Of a stretch of DNA of 64,000 nucleotides, positions 21,360 through 32,518 are shown piece by piece. The notes beneath the pieces were generated by a model, which ran no database searches, was not told where the DNA came from, and saw only the letters and a program-made list of their open reading frames with translations. The DNA is from Agroathelia rolfsii. Its lineage: Eukaryota > Basidiomycota > Agaricomycetes > Amylocorticiales > Amylocorticiaceae. Each line of letters starts with the position of its first letter. Positions within the stretch are counted from its first letter, which is position 1. Location: contig JABRWF010000002.1 of the NCBI GenBank assembly GCA_018343915.1, positions 2,604,001 to 2,668,000 of the forward strand, given 5' to 3'. The position numbers were made by a program, and so were the translations under genes.

Positions 21360-24300
21360 ATGTTGAGGACGCGTGTGTACATTGGCCGTTACAAGTACAG
21401 CAACTCAACTAGACGCATTCTACTGTCACAACAACGACTGCTTTCGTTCAACGCGCTCAAGAATGCTCCTTTCGTTGACATACATCCCGAGGTCGAGGCT
21501 GCACTAGCTGCCGAGAAACCCGTCGTAGCCCTGGAGACGGCAATTGTTACTCATGGCATGCCATACCCGACCAATCTGGAGACTGCCCTGTCAATGGAAT
21601 CAATCGTTCGATCTACTGGCAGCATCCCAGCCACCATTGGCTTGATTGGCGGTCGTGTCAAAATCGGACTTACGCCCAACGAGCTGGAGCATCTCGCTAC
21701 AGCACGTGGTAATGCTGACGTTGCCAAAATCTCACGCAGAGACATTGGGCCTGCGATTGCTACGAAGAAAGACGGAGGAACGACTTGTGCTGGCACCTTG
21801 CTTTTCGCCGCATTGGCCGGAATCAAAGTATTCTCAACTGGCGGGTGGGTTATTTTATTTGCGAATGTGGTAAAATCTTGTCTTTAACTTTGAATATAGA
21901 CTGGGTGGTGTTCATCGTGGTGGAGAGAATTGTTTGTCTTGCATTCACATTTGATAATCGATTCATATCTTGACTTTTCCACCCAGCCATGGACGTATCT
22001 GCCGATTTATACGAGTTGACGCGTAGTCGTGTTGGGCTTGTATCTGCAGGCGTCAAGTCCATCTTGGATATTGGGAGGTACGCAATTCACTACTCTCCTA
22101 TGTTATCAGGCAAACTTAAGGATAAGTAGGACTCTTGAATATTTGGTTGGTTTTGACAAAGCATGCCTGACGTGTCCCAATATAATTGAGTCTCTGTGCT
22201 AAAGGAAACATTGGGCGTCCCTGTTCTCTCGTATGCCAAGACCAAGGACTTTCCTAACTTCTTTAGCCCCCGAAGTGGTTTCAAGGTTAGTTATTAACGT
22301 GCCTAGATGTACCCTCTGTCTCAAGCCTGACCCCAATTAGTCGGCATGGAATAGTGACGATCCTAAGGAAGTCGCTGCCCTGTTATGTGCGTCTCCATGC
22401 TGGTATCCTAAGGAGAGAACAAAATTTTATTTATTTTATTTCTGTTACAGATTCCCAATGGCAGCTGGGGATGACCAACGGAGCATTGATAGCGGCTCCG
22501 ATCCCCGAACAATACGAAGCTTCTGGGGCAGAGATCCAAGAGTCAGTAGAGCAGGCTATTCGAGAGTCCGAGGAAAATGGTATTGCGAAACAGGGCAAAG
22601 ACGCTACCCCGTGGTTATTAAATCGTATTGCCGAGCTCACACAGGGCAAATCTGTTAAAAATAGTGCGTTAGATGGATTGACGTATAATTTCAGTACGGT
22701 TGACGCCGCATTTTTGTAGACATCGCACTCGTCGAAAATACCGCGCTGATTGGTAGGTTACTTCAAATACACAGTGCTATAGCCACTAACATGTTACTAG
22801 GTGGAAAAATTGCCGTTGAATATTCTCGTCTGGCTGCGCAGATAAAGGAAAATGGCGATGATGCTCATGTAAGATAACAAAGGTTCCCCGCAAACAGCAT
22901 TTGTACAAAATCGGTTACAAACTTGTATTACAGAAGCAAATCTATTCTGCCCCTGAGAATACGCCAAAGATTACCAATGCCGTGAGCGAGACTCCGACTG
23001 CGCCTCTAACTCCAGCACCGGTCAGCATATACTAGTAGCCATTGCCCTGTGTAACGGTCGTCCTAAGTGAAAGTTTTTTTGAAGTTACCTAAAGCTGTTG
23101 TCATCGGTGGAATTGCTGCCGACATATCATCTCAGCCCTCATATGGAGACTCTAATGCTCATACCACTGTTCCTGGCTCAGTGGCGATGAGTTTAGGTGG
23201 TGTAGGAAGGAACATAGCCGAAGCTTGCCACCGCATTGTTTCCCAGGAGCAAGACTCAGCAACAGACACACTTTTACTTTCACCTGTTGGATCTGATGGA
23301 TTTGGATTATTTCTTCAGGACAAGACTCGTGAACTTGGGATGAGGACCGATGGACTTCTGGAAATGAAAGGGCATCGTTCTGCTGTCTGCAACCTCATCC
23401 TTGATCATAGTGGTAATCTTGTAACTGGCGTGGCTGATATGGGTATTATACGTGCATTCGATGCCGAAAAGGTTTTGTTCATTCTTTTCATTGCGACAGG
23501 ATCACGCTTTCTGACTCCATTCCAGGTGATCAACAGCTTGAGGCAATGGGATCCAAAGATAATGGCCGTTGACGGAAATTTGTCTCCTGAGACCTTGGAA
23601 ACTATCGTAACCGATTGTCATGCCAAAGGAATACCAGGTTCGGACATTGAACTTATATTCTATTTTCAAAGCTCATTGCTTTTTTGGTGCAGTCTTCTTG
23701 TAGGTGCACTATATATGTATGCTTTTTTAGAATGACGTGCTCATAATTACACCAGTGAACCTACAGCCGTACCCAAATCGACCTCTATTTTCCCAGCTAT
23801 AACCGCCGTTCTACAAACACCACCAGGATCACGAACAAATCATCGTGCTCCGATTGCACTCGCATCTCCAAATCTTCTTGAGCTTGATGAAATGTATCTT
23901 TACTCAAGGACCGATGCTTTCACATCCGTGGTTGAGGACGAGTGGTGGAAAGTCATGGACGCACTCAACATCCGGGGCTCGTCATTCGAGTTTGACGTCA
24001 AGAAACTGTCCCGCCTGCCTGTTTCTTCATCTGACGCATCTCTCGGAACACTTTCTTTCATTCTAGAAAGGGGGATCTCTCAGAAGGCTCTATGGTTGCT
24101 CCCCTTCTTTGAGCATCTGGTTATTAAATGCGGTTCTTTGGGCGTTGTATCTGTCATGCGCATCCCCAGTCACATATTACCACAGTCGTCTTGGGCAAAT
24201 GAACGTACAGACTTCAGCAGACGGACTATCGTAACTCATGGGTCGGAGGGCGTTGTCCTGCAGCATTTCCCTCCGGAGGCTGTGCCTCAAAATACCATTG

Positions 24301-24559
24301 TGAATACAACAGGCGCAGGTTTGTCACATTCATCATTCCAGTCATACGGCTCTGTGTCTGACATTCGCTTATAGGCGATTCTTTGGTGGGCTCTCTGCTG
24401 GCATCATTCATCCAAGATGAGCATGTGTTCGAAAGCACTAAGACCATGCTTGCAGCCATGACAGATGCTCAGCGGACGGCTGTTTTATCCTTACAGAGTG
24501 GCATGGCAATTTCCCCTATGATCTCATCCATGCCCCGTAGTTTCAAGGGATTTTCATGA
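21360..24559 (+). CDS. Bifunctional pseudouridine-5'-phosphate glycosidase / pseudouridine kinase
   Basis: PsuK-type kinase phosphorylates pseudouridine. PsuG-type glycosidase splits the C-C glycosidic bond of the product to uracil and ribose 5-phosphate. Fifteen exons were traced: 21360-21844, 21900-21931, 21987-22077, 22130-22145 (16 nt), 22205-22285, 22341-22386, 22451-22663, 22720-22752, 22801-22868, 22934-23020, 23085-23471, 23526-23637, 23693-23699 (7 nt), 23756-24318, 24375-24559. The N-terminus has a basic Ser-rich leader (possible mitochondrial or peroxisomal targeting). PsuG motifs follow: VALETAIVTHGMPYP, KISRRDIG, GGTTCAGTL, then MDVSADL, GVKSILDIG, TNGALIAAPIP and ENTALIGGKIAVEY. 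The PfkB/ribokinase part has GGIAADISSQP, GGVGRNIAEA, LLSPVGSDGFG, GIPVFFEPTAVPKST and the C-terminal anion-hole motif NTTGAGDSLVGSLL. Fused genes of this kind are known in fungi and animals. A 67-bp gap separates it from the convergent helicase gene. Confidence 0.95.
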
Positions 24560-24626
24560 TACAAAATAAACAAAACCATATTTAGAATTACGATACACAC
24601 AATTAGCATGATTCTAATATAATTTC

Positions 24627-27313
24627 TTAAACCTCCAAAGGTCCTTCTCTCACAACTTGTCTTGCTCGCATCAAGTCAAGTTTGGCTGCAGCCTTCCGAG
24701 ATTTAGCAGCAGCTTTGGCCTTTTTCTCAAATCGTGCCTTTTTATTGACAGATTATAAGGAAAAGTTGGACGATGAATGGTTCGATAAGCTTACCAGAGC
24801 ACCGTGCTTGAGCCGTGTAATAATATTCGCAGCCTCTCCCTTGGTCATCGTCGCAAGAGGGCCGTTCGTTTTATCATCTGAATCTTCACCAAAAGCAGTA
24901 CTTAACTCTTGACGTTTTCCCCAGCGCTTGCGGACAACAGAAAGCTGACTTGACGTCGCAGGAAGCGACCGCCATTTTGCTGCTCGACGAAGTCTAGGCG
25001 TATTTGGGATGACGTCAAGGAATAGAAATTCAATAGGACCTCCACTTACCCCATAGCTAATGGGCCTTTTACCACATTCTCAGTCGCGTATTTATCGCAT
25101 CCTCTCACTGCATCCCTTAGATTTTCGGCAATTAGGATAACACGGCTGCGCTGGTACGGACTAATTCCAAGTGAACGTGCTGTCTGTTTGTTTATTGCCG
25201 GGGTGTAAGTCGCACGGAATTTCTGTGGTTTATCTGGATAATGCAACGCCTAAATAGCAAAATATCATTTATTAGGAGTGTCCTTACCTCCGTCAGTCTC
25301 CATTGGTTCAATCCGAATGAAGCCCTTGGCCATGCACTCGAGAACATAGATGTCATCCCCACAGCCGACCCATGAGTGAGGGCTAAGCTCTGCTACGTGG
25401 GGTGCCCCAGACGCATCTTCAGCTAAGGAGAAGGGATCGTCGTGATCTATATAAGTCACTGATTTTGGTTCGGGGATGTTGCTAATCAAAGACAGAGGCG
25501 TATCGGGATTCATCGCTGTATCTCGACGGATCGTTTCTTGTGCTTTCTCTTCTAGCAACATGATACTATCATCTAAACGAATGTATGAGCACCGGCTTAT
25601 ACCTCGGCATGTGAGTTGCAATACCATCAATAGTCTCATTTGGATCCAAGCCAAAAAGAGTAGGAGTCGAAATGACGCCAGACACCCGGTTGGTATTGTC
25701 GACAAAATCAATGATTCTGCAATCTGTTTTATTTGTATCTGGAGATAACCGCATACCACGTCCAATCTGAAGAAGTGCATTGTTAGTACATGAAAAATGG
25801 CACGTGTTAGACGGACAAACCATCTGAGCAAACAAATTACGTGAGCGTGTGGGACGGGCAAGTATCACACAATCTATGCTGGGTATGTCGGCACCTTCTG
25901 TTAAAATGCCTAGAGAAGGGACAAACCTTAGCAGGTCTGGGATTTTGACAGCCACGAGATTGAAATATATACTGACCACAGTTAATTAGCACAGGGAAAG
26001 TCCCCTCCTTGAATGAGCTGATCAAAGCCCTTCTTTCAGATGCTGGCGTGCCGGCGAAGATATATCGCGCGTCTATGCCAAAACTACGGAACATCTGCGT
26101 TAAGTCACGGACGTGTGCGAGGTTTACACAGAAGATCAACGTCGATCTACGTCCCGCTGTTGAATATAAGTATAGTCTTGCCAGATAATTATGAACAATG
26201 CCTTACAAGCTCGGTCGAGCCAGGTTTGTACAAGGAGTTTGTTGATCGTGTAAGTATTGACAACATGAGCCAAGCTAGTGGCGTTGAAATCACCAGATCT
26301 TGAATTGAGAGTGACATTGCCTAGGTCAAGCTGAGCACGAACGGTAGTGAATCGTACATCACATAACCTAACGAAAACGGGATGTTCTTCTCAGTGACGA
26401 GAATCAAAGTATACGGAGTCAAATGAACAGACCATTGGTCTTTGATCATTTGCAAGAAATCTCGATGATAAACAATACGCTCAAAGACAGAGCCAAGCGC
26501 TAATCCGTCATGACGATTGAAAGTTGCAGAAAAGCCAATGATGGGAATTGGGTGGCTCCTGGGTAAGATCTCTATAGCTTCTGCATCTTTTGGAGCCTTG
26601 ATGCTCGGTTCGAAATGAGATAATAGACGTCGATAACTGAGGTGTTCGTGAGGATATAACAAAAAGGGTCATGAGCACTTTGAACGCGTACGAAGGGGCA
26701 GCGGCATGATGAGCTTCATCCACAATAATAGCTTTCAGCCACCGGGGGTCGAACTTGGAGAGTCGCTGTGATTGAATTAGCGTTTGATAGGTTGCAACAG
26801 TTCTAAAGAGCAAAACAAGGAGATGAGGAAATGCAAGAGTAAAATATGGACGATGCTAACATGTCTGCTGATCCCGTAGCTTGATGTTTCGCTCCTTGTT
26901 CAATTTCTACAGACCAATGAGGAAATAGTTTCTCGGCTTGTGCAGCCGCTTGCAGCGCCAGCTCAATACTATTCACAATGATCAAGGCCCGGTTTGCCAG
27001 TATATTGGCTCTCGGGGGTGCCATACGTGAGAGCAAGGATAGAAAGACGGTCGTCTGTAGATTTCCATACATGTGTTAGAGCCAAGGGATTGATGACGCC
27101 CGAAGAGATGACAACCTTCCCGGAGCCGGTGGGCAAAGAAACACCAAGGCGAGTACAGCCTGAGCTCAGAGCCTCCAAGCATGAATCCAAACACGCCTCT
27201 TGATATGGCCTCAATGTTACGGCGGCCGGAGATAGTTTTGCAAACGTGCTAGCATGTCGCCATGACTTTCGCGGATAGCTGGCAGGCAGAAGACTATAGA
27301 TACGCCATATCAT
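24627..27313 (-). CDS. IRC3: Irc3-type mitochondrial SF2 helicase
   Basis: Yeast Irc3 is a double-stranded DNA-dependent ATPase/helicase of the mitochondrial nucleoid that keeps mtDNA stable. The chosen start [20 protein letters not shown] is basic and amphipathic, fitting a mitochondrial presequence, and is followed by [18 protein letters not shown] (Q-like motif). Helicase motifs appear in order across about eight exons: Walker [24 protein letters not shown] (Ia), DEAH box [25 protein letters not shown] (III), [19 protein letters not shown] (IV), [20 protein letters not shown] (V) and [10 protein letters not shown] (VI). The C-terminal extension is basic, ending [13 protein letters not shown]. 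Exon borders were not all fixed. An SSL2/XPB-like relative is less likely given the leader and length. Confidence 0.9.
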
Positions 27314-27752
27314 GGGATAGCACAATACCAGGTGACCAGGGAGTGAAAGAGAGAGAATAAAAGTCAGCAACGAGATTGATCGTCAAGCAGAACGTCTTCA
27401 GGTTCTACCGAGGTACGCCAAATTCAAGTAATCCCAATGCCACTGGCAGACTCAGAATTACATGGGCAGCTTCTTACATGCTCGCATTAACAAATAAACA
27501 CGTGATCGTGACGTCATACAGCCACAAGGAAAGGACCAATCACAGCATTCCAACTCAGTGCCCCCAGGATCAGAGAACACCCCAAAGCTGGCTGACCCAC
27601 TCATGTCTTGCTTATGATCACTCCAATTATGTGGTCTAGTAGGATGTATAATTTTGGGCTCCCAAAATGAAGTGAATAATGGTAGTCTATGAGAGGTAGA
27701 GGTATATCGTGTAATAGTGTATAGACACCATCCCCCAGTCCGAGGAAGGCGT
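27314..27752. other. Intergenic: helicase promoter and ADP/ATP carrier 3' flank
   Basis: 439 bp with no gene. The adjoining minus-strand frames have no conserved character. A TGACGTCA-like element (GTGACGTCATAC, about 27509) resembles a CREB/ATF-type site. Confidence 0.35.
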
Positions 27753-28977
27753 TTAGCCAGATCCACCAGAGTAGACCTTGCCGAACATGACTTCCTGGAG
27801 CTTGTCGTACAGCGACAAGACACCAGCACCAGCAACACCACGGAGGATGTTGGCACCAGCACCCTTGAAGAGGGACTTGGTGCCCTCCTTGGCAACGATC
27901 TGGGAGCCAGCATCGAACATGGACTTGTAGTGAACAGCCGAGCCGGAAGTCATCATCATGCGACGACGGATGGTGTCCAGAGGGTACGAAGCAAGACCAG
28001 CACCAATGGTGACACCCCAGCCAAGAGCAAAGGAGGCCAAGAAGGAGCCCTGGAGAGCACCAACGAGAACAACGGGCTCTGCATGAAAATGTCAGGATAG
28101 CTCCACCTCAAGATAGCAGAATTGCTTACTGAGCGAGTCGTAGACACCGAAGTAGAGACCACGGTAGACGATGATACCGACGACTGAGGGGACGAAGCCA
28201 CGGTAGAGACCGGCAATACCGTCGGAAGCAAGGGTCTTCTTGTAGACGTCGACGAGACCATTGAACTGGCGGGCTCCTCCACCCTTCGACGACTTGGCAT
28301 CGTTAGCCAGACGCGTACGGGCGTAGTCAAGCGAATACACGAAGAGGAGAGAAGAGGCACCAGCAGCACCACCAGAGGCGACGTTGCCAGCGAACCACTT
28401 CCAGTAACCCTCGTTCTTCTTGAAGCCGAACAAGGACTTGAAGTAGTCCTCTGAGCATATGGTTAGCCCTTCACTTGCTGCGGAGGTATTAAAATGAAGG
28501 CTTACTGAAGGCGAAGTTGAGCGCCTGCGTGGGGAAGTAACGGATGACGTTGGCGGTGTTTCCACGCCACAGCGAGACGAGACCCTCATCCTTGTATGTA
28601 CGGATGAAAGCATCAGAGATACCTTTGTAGGGAGTGCTGAGACGGCCCTGCTTGATCTGGAAGACGTGTCAGTCTCAATATGGCTAAACGCGCTTGAAAG
28701 GCGCCTACCATCTCATCCTGGTTCTGGACGAGGAGCTTAATACGCTCAATGGGGGCAGCAGAAGTCTTAGCGACGGCCTGTAAAAGAATACGGTTGAGTC
28801 TTCCATACAATTTATTTTTTGGTAATAACGAGAACATACGGCAGAGACACCACCCATCAAGAAGTCGACTGTAAAACAGGGCGCACGCGACCATTAGTTG
28901 TGGGGTAAAGTGAGCAAAAGCCATAGCGACTGACCAGCAAACTCCTTGGGAGTCTTAGCCTTTTTAACGTCAGCCAT
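27753..28977 (-). CDS. AAC: Mitochondrial ADP/ATP carrier
   Basis: Exchanges cytosolic ADP for matrix ATP across the inner mitochondrial membrane. Six exons (28935-28977, a 28-nt exon 28840-28867, 28709-28777, 28506-28656, 28130-28450, 27753-28078) give about 312 residues, typical for the family. The diagnostic nucleotide-carrier signature RRRMMM is present. The three mitochondrial-carrier repeats show as [29 protein letters not shown] and [15 protein letters not shown]. Also seen are [20 protein letters not shown] and [18 protein letters not shown]. The start [14 protein letters not shown] gives the short N-terminus expected. Codon use is strongly biased (C-ending, AAG, GAG), as in highly expressed genes. 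Upstream 28978-29435 holds its promoter and the 3' flank of the next gene, with no other gene seen. Confidence 0.97.
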
Positions 28978-29435
28978 AGTTACGGCAAGTAAAGGAAGAA
29001 AAGAAAGGACTGAGTGGAGGAAGTGGAGGAAGGTGAAGAAGAGGTATATTCCAAAATTTCGCGGTTTAAGTAGCCAATTCGGAGTAGATCGGAGCCAAAA
29101 GTCACGTGAGCATACACCGACAAGGGAACCAGTCGCGGCCCAGCAAGGGGCCGAGGGCAGAACTCCTCCGCTTGCCACCTCGTTCCATCTCCCGACACTG
29201 TCGTTTTTACGCGATCGGTCCGAGCAGCCAATCATCATCGGTCAATCACCTTGCGCGTTTTGATGGGGGACGGCTTTTAGTCTAAGTCCACGCATCTGTT
29301 ATTGTCAACAGTGTTTCAGCATTATTTACATACACCAGTAGTAAACATTAATTATGTAGTAACTCATACAGCAGGATACCGCCACGACACCAGAAGTGTA
29401 AAAAAAAAATTGTCAAACTATATGAAACACAGCAT

Positions 29436-32085
29436 TCACCATGAGCCACCATGATGACCATTCTGGCTTTGGTATGAATAATTAGGAGGCAATGATCCCT
29501 CACGCCCGTTAGGAGGATACGGTCCCGGCGATGACATGAGGCTGTAATAGTTGGGATAGCCATTCAACGGTGAATGGTGGTATATAGGAGACCTTGGGCC
29601 ATTTCCATGATACGGAGGTGTGGCTCCATAGCCTAGGGGAACCGGCGACATGGGGTTTGGCGGCAATGAGGAAGAGGGAGTAGGTAAAGGAGACATCTGG
29701 GCAGGTGGGTGGGACGAGTAATCAGGCCTGACAGCCGACGCAGCATTGGATGTATGACTAGCATGCGAGTGAGTATGAGGAGGCGGAACCGACGCCTGAG
29801 GAGGAATGCTAGATGGGCGAGATGTGGCGTGGCCGGAACCAGAAGTTGGATGTACAGGTGATGAAGTAGCTGCCGGAGTCCCAACTCGAGATTTCTTCCA
29901 AATCTGCTCAGTAGGCGACTCTGTGCCATTGGCCTTTCTTTTGCCCAGTGTTGGTGCTGGTACAGGCGCCGGTGCTGCAGGTTCCTCATCGTCGGAATCC
30001 ACAGTCAAATCAATGAAGCTAGCGACTGTCTTGTCTACTTGGATCGAATTCGCGCGGGGCAGGGGCTGAGATTCTCGTGAAGTACTGGAGGGAGCATTGG
30101 ATATTGATAGCTCTCGGTTTACCTCATCCTCATCGTCGGAATCTAGCAATACAATTTCATCCGCACTGCCGTTTTCCACGGGTGCTGACGCCGATTTCTT
30201 AGGGGCTAGTGACACCGGCGTTGGACTCCGGTAGGGGTGCTGTTGTTTCCATTGCGCTGATGCATATTTGTTGTCCGATGTGTGCCATTGTCCATCTGAT
30301 TCAACAATCACATCTTCTACATCCTCTAAGGTTTTCTTTAAGATATCATCGAAATAACTGTATATTTCATGTTAATATGATTCCGCAAGAGAAGAAATAG
30401 AAGGTTTACCCGTCAATGATTAATTCGTCGGGGTTGAGTACTCGGTCACAGACAGGGCAAACGTATGTTGTTGTTTGCTCCATAACGGAAAACCAAGAAG
30501 TCGCATCAAAGCAGGACGGATGAACACATGCCGACGACCGCGATGGTAATTGTATGCGCATAAAGCTCAACTGAAAATGCATTTAAGTCTTAAAAGTAAA
30601 ATATGATGTAGGAAAGCAGCCTACAGGACATTTCAGAGATATCTTTGAGGGACCGGATATGATGTCATCATCCTCGTTGACAGAAGCGGCCACTATGTTA
30701 CAGTCAGCTGAGAAAAGCTTTAGGTAGAGACGAGCCCGAGGTCACACACTCTTTTGCATGATTTCAGAACCACTCTTATATTTTCCTTTTTTCAGTCGGT
30801 CCACCAATTCCTCAACTGAGGTGACCTCGACAAGCTGGACTAACATGTAATATTTCTAAAAAAAAATGGTCAGCCTCGGGTCGAATGTCATTTCAGCATA
30901 CAGACCTTGAGGACGACCGGTTGTTGACTATTTACATAAACAAGTTCCACCCGATTGCTGGCGGGACTGCTCATGCGAACATACTTGGTAATATCTGGGG
31001 GCGGAGCAGTCCCGGGCTTTTTCTTCAGCCCTTTGAGACTGACTTGAAGGATCTGACCATTCACCCTGACCTCGCACGTGGTAGGGAATTCAATGGGGCA
31101 CGGTCCTGAGATATTGGGTCTAAAAGCACCCGCATTCGGGGTGTAAAACGTTGATGAAGTACAGTACAACCGTAGTTGGTATTTTGTTCTGAGGTGGCAT
31201 CAGGTAAGTAGTCATCAGCATTTTCAAATAGTAATACAAACTCTGGCTCTGTCAATTTGCGAATGTGCTCGTCCCTGAGCTGGAAAGTAAGTGACTGTGA
31301 TTTGCGATCGGAGGCACCGCTAGACTCTATATAATGGGTTAGAAGAATAACAGCTCGAAAAGGAGGAGGCTTACCAGGGCACTCTACAACGGTTGAAACG
31401 GCCTGATCTGCGCGAACAAATGGCGATGGCTTGAAACGTATTGCTACACATCCATAAGGTCAGGGTCATTGAAATTACTCAGCATAAGACAGTGCCACCT
31501 ACAAGTACTTATCGGTGGGCGCGCTGATGGTACAGGAGTCGATACCTGCGCCACAACCGAAGGTCGTCTAGGAGGTGCGTATGGGTCGTATCTTCCTATC
31601 GAACTAGTCCCCGCGGTGGTAGGAACACTGAAAGCTGGCCTCTGTGCTGGGATCGTATGACCATTACTGCTGCCCTGAGCCGACGAAAATCTGCTCATAA
31701 CACAATGTAAGCGGGAGTTGAGAGGAGCCACGAGGCGTGTGTGTGTTTTGACTATTGGTAATGGAATCTTTTTTATAAGCTACTCACGGTCTTTGTATCA
31801 CTCTTTTGGCCTCTGACCATTGCCTTGTGTCATTCCGAGCGCGCAAGCCAGTAAGGTGGTTATGAATACGGGCAATGAGATCAGCTTTCTTGAGGTTCTT
31901 TGATATGCTGGCTCCTGCTCTCTCGTTGAGTCCTATTACAATGGCCTGCAGCTGAGGCACTTTCAGGTGTTGACCAACGGACGACCGCACATTCTAGCAG
32001 TGAAGAGAGCCTGAGTTCGGAGAATAACTTGCAGATCAAAGGTGGGTAGTCTCACCTCGAAGTCAGACCATTCGGGGCCACTCAT
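29436..32085 (-). CDS. Siz/PIAS-type SUMO E3 ligase
   Basis: Directs SUMO from Ubc9 to nuclear substrates. Exon 1 (32056-32085) encodes MSGPEWSDFE. Exon 2 (31789-31993) carries a SAP domain (LKVPQLQAIVIGLNERAGAS, then NLKKADLIARI). The middle exons carry a PINIT domain (LTEPEFVLLFENADDY, FRPNISGPCPIEFPTTCEV, RVNGQILQVSLKGLKKKPGT, then PDITKYV). The SP-RING is ISLKCPLSFMRIQLPSRSSA, then CVHPSCFDATSWF, then YVCPVCDR, with the expected C/H ligands. The last exon has two SUMO-interacting motifs followed by acids (EIVLLDSDDEDE and SFIDLTVDSDDEE), then a Pro/Ser/His-rich tail ending HHGGSW. Domain order matches yeast Siz1/Siz2 and S. pombe Pli1. Several internal exon borders remain approximate. Confidence 0.93.
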
Positions 32086-32518
32086 TGCTGGTGTTGTTAT
32101 CTAGAGCAATATTTCGATGTAAGGAGATCTAGGAATGAGGGCCAGCTTGTGGTAAGCCTTAGTTCAGACCTGACCAAGTCACAGCGGACCACACTCAGCA
32201 CTGGCATTCGCCTGCCTGATCTTCGGGCACAGCCACAGCCCCCAACATCGGTCCAAATAAAGTCTGACTGGCGTCAGTGGATCATGTAACATGGCTCCGA
32301 GCGGTACATCTTCAAGTTTGTAACGCATTACATGTTGCTTGTTGAACTTGAATTTTACTCTCCATTCATTGATTTCTCGTACTTGGTGCTGGCAGTGATG
32401 GCAAGTACTGCTTAGCCTACGTATATTCATTATTTCTTCCCTACTACCAGTAGTGCGGTACTAATGACTTGTAGACACTAAATCCGCTACCTTTACGTGT
32501 CTGCAACCTATGGGGAAT
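32086..32518. other. Intergenic between two minus-strand genes
   Basis: 433 bp, presumed SUMO-ligase promoter and 3' flank of the IQM-like gene. A minus-strand frame of 83 codons at 32179-32430 is present but shows no recognisable domain. Confidence 0.35.

Noticed and set aside
32179..32430. Minus-strand frame of 83 codons upstream of the SUMO ligase
   Set aside because: It lies in the promoter interval, no domain is recognised, and it is not linkable to either neighbour by splicing.
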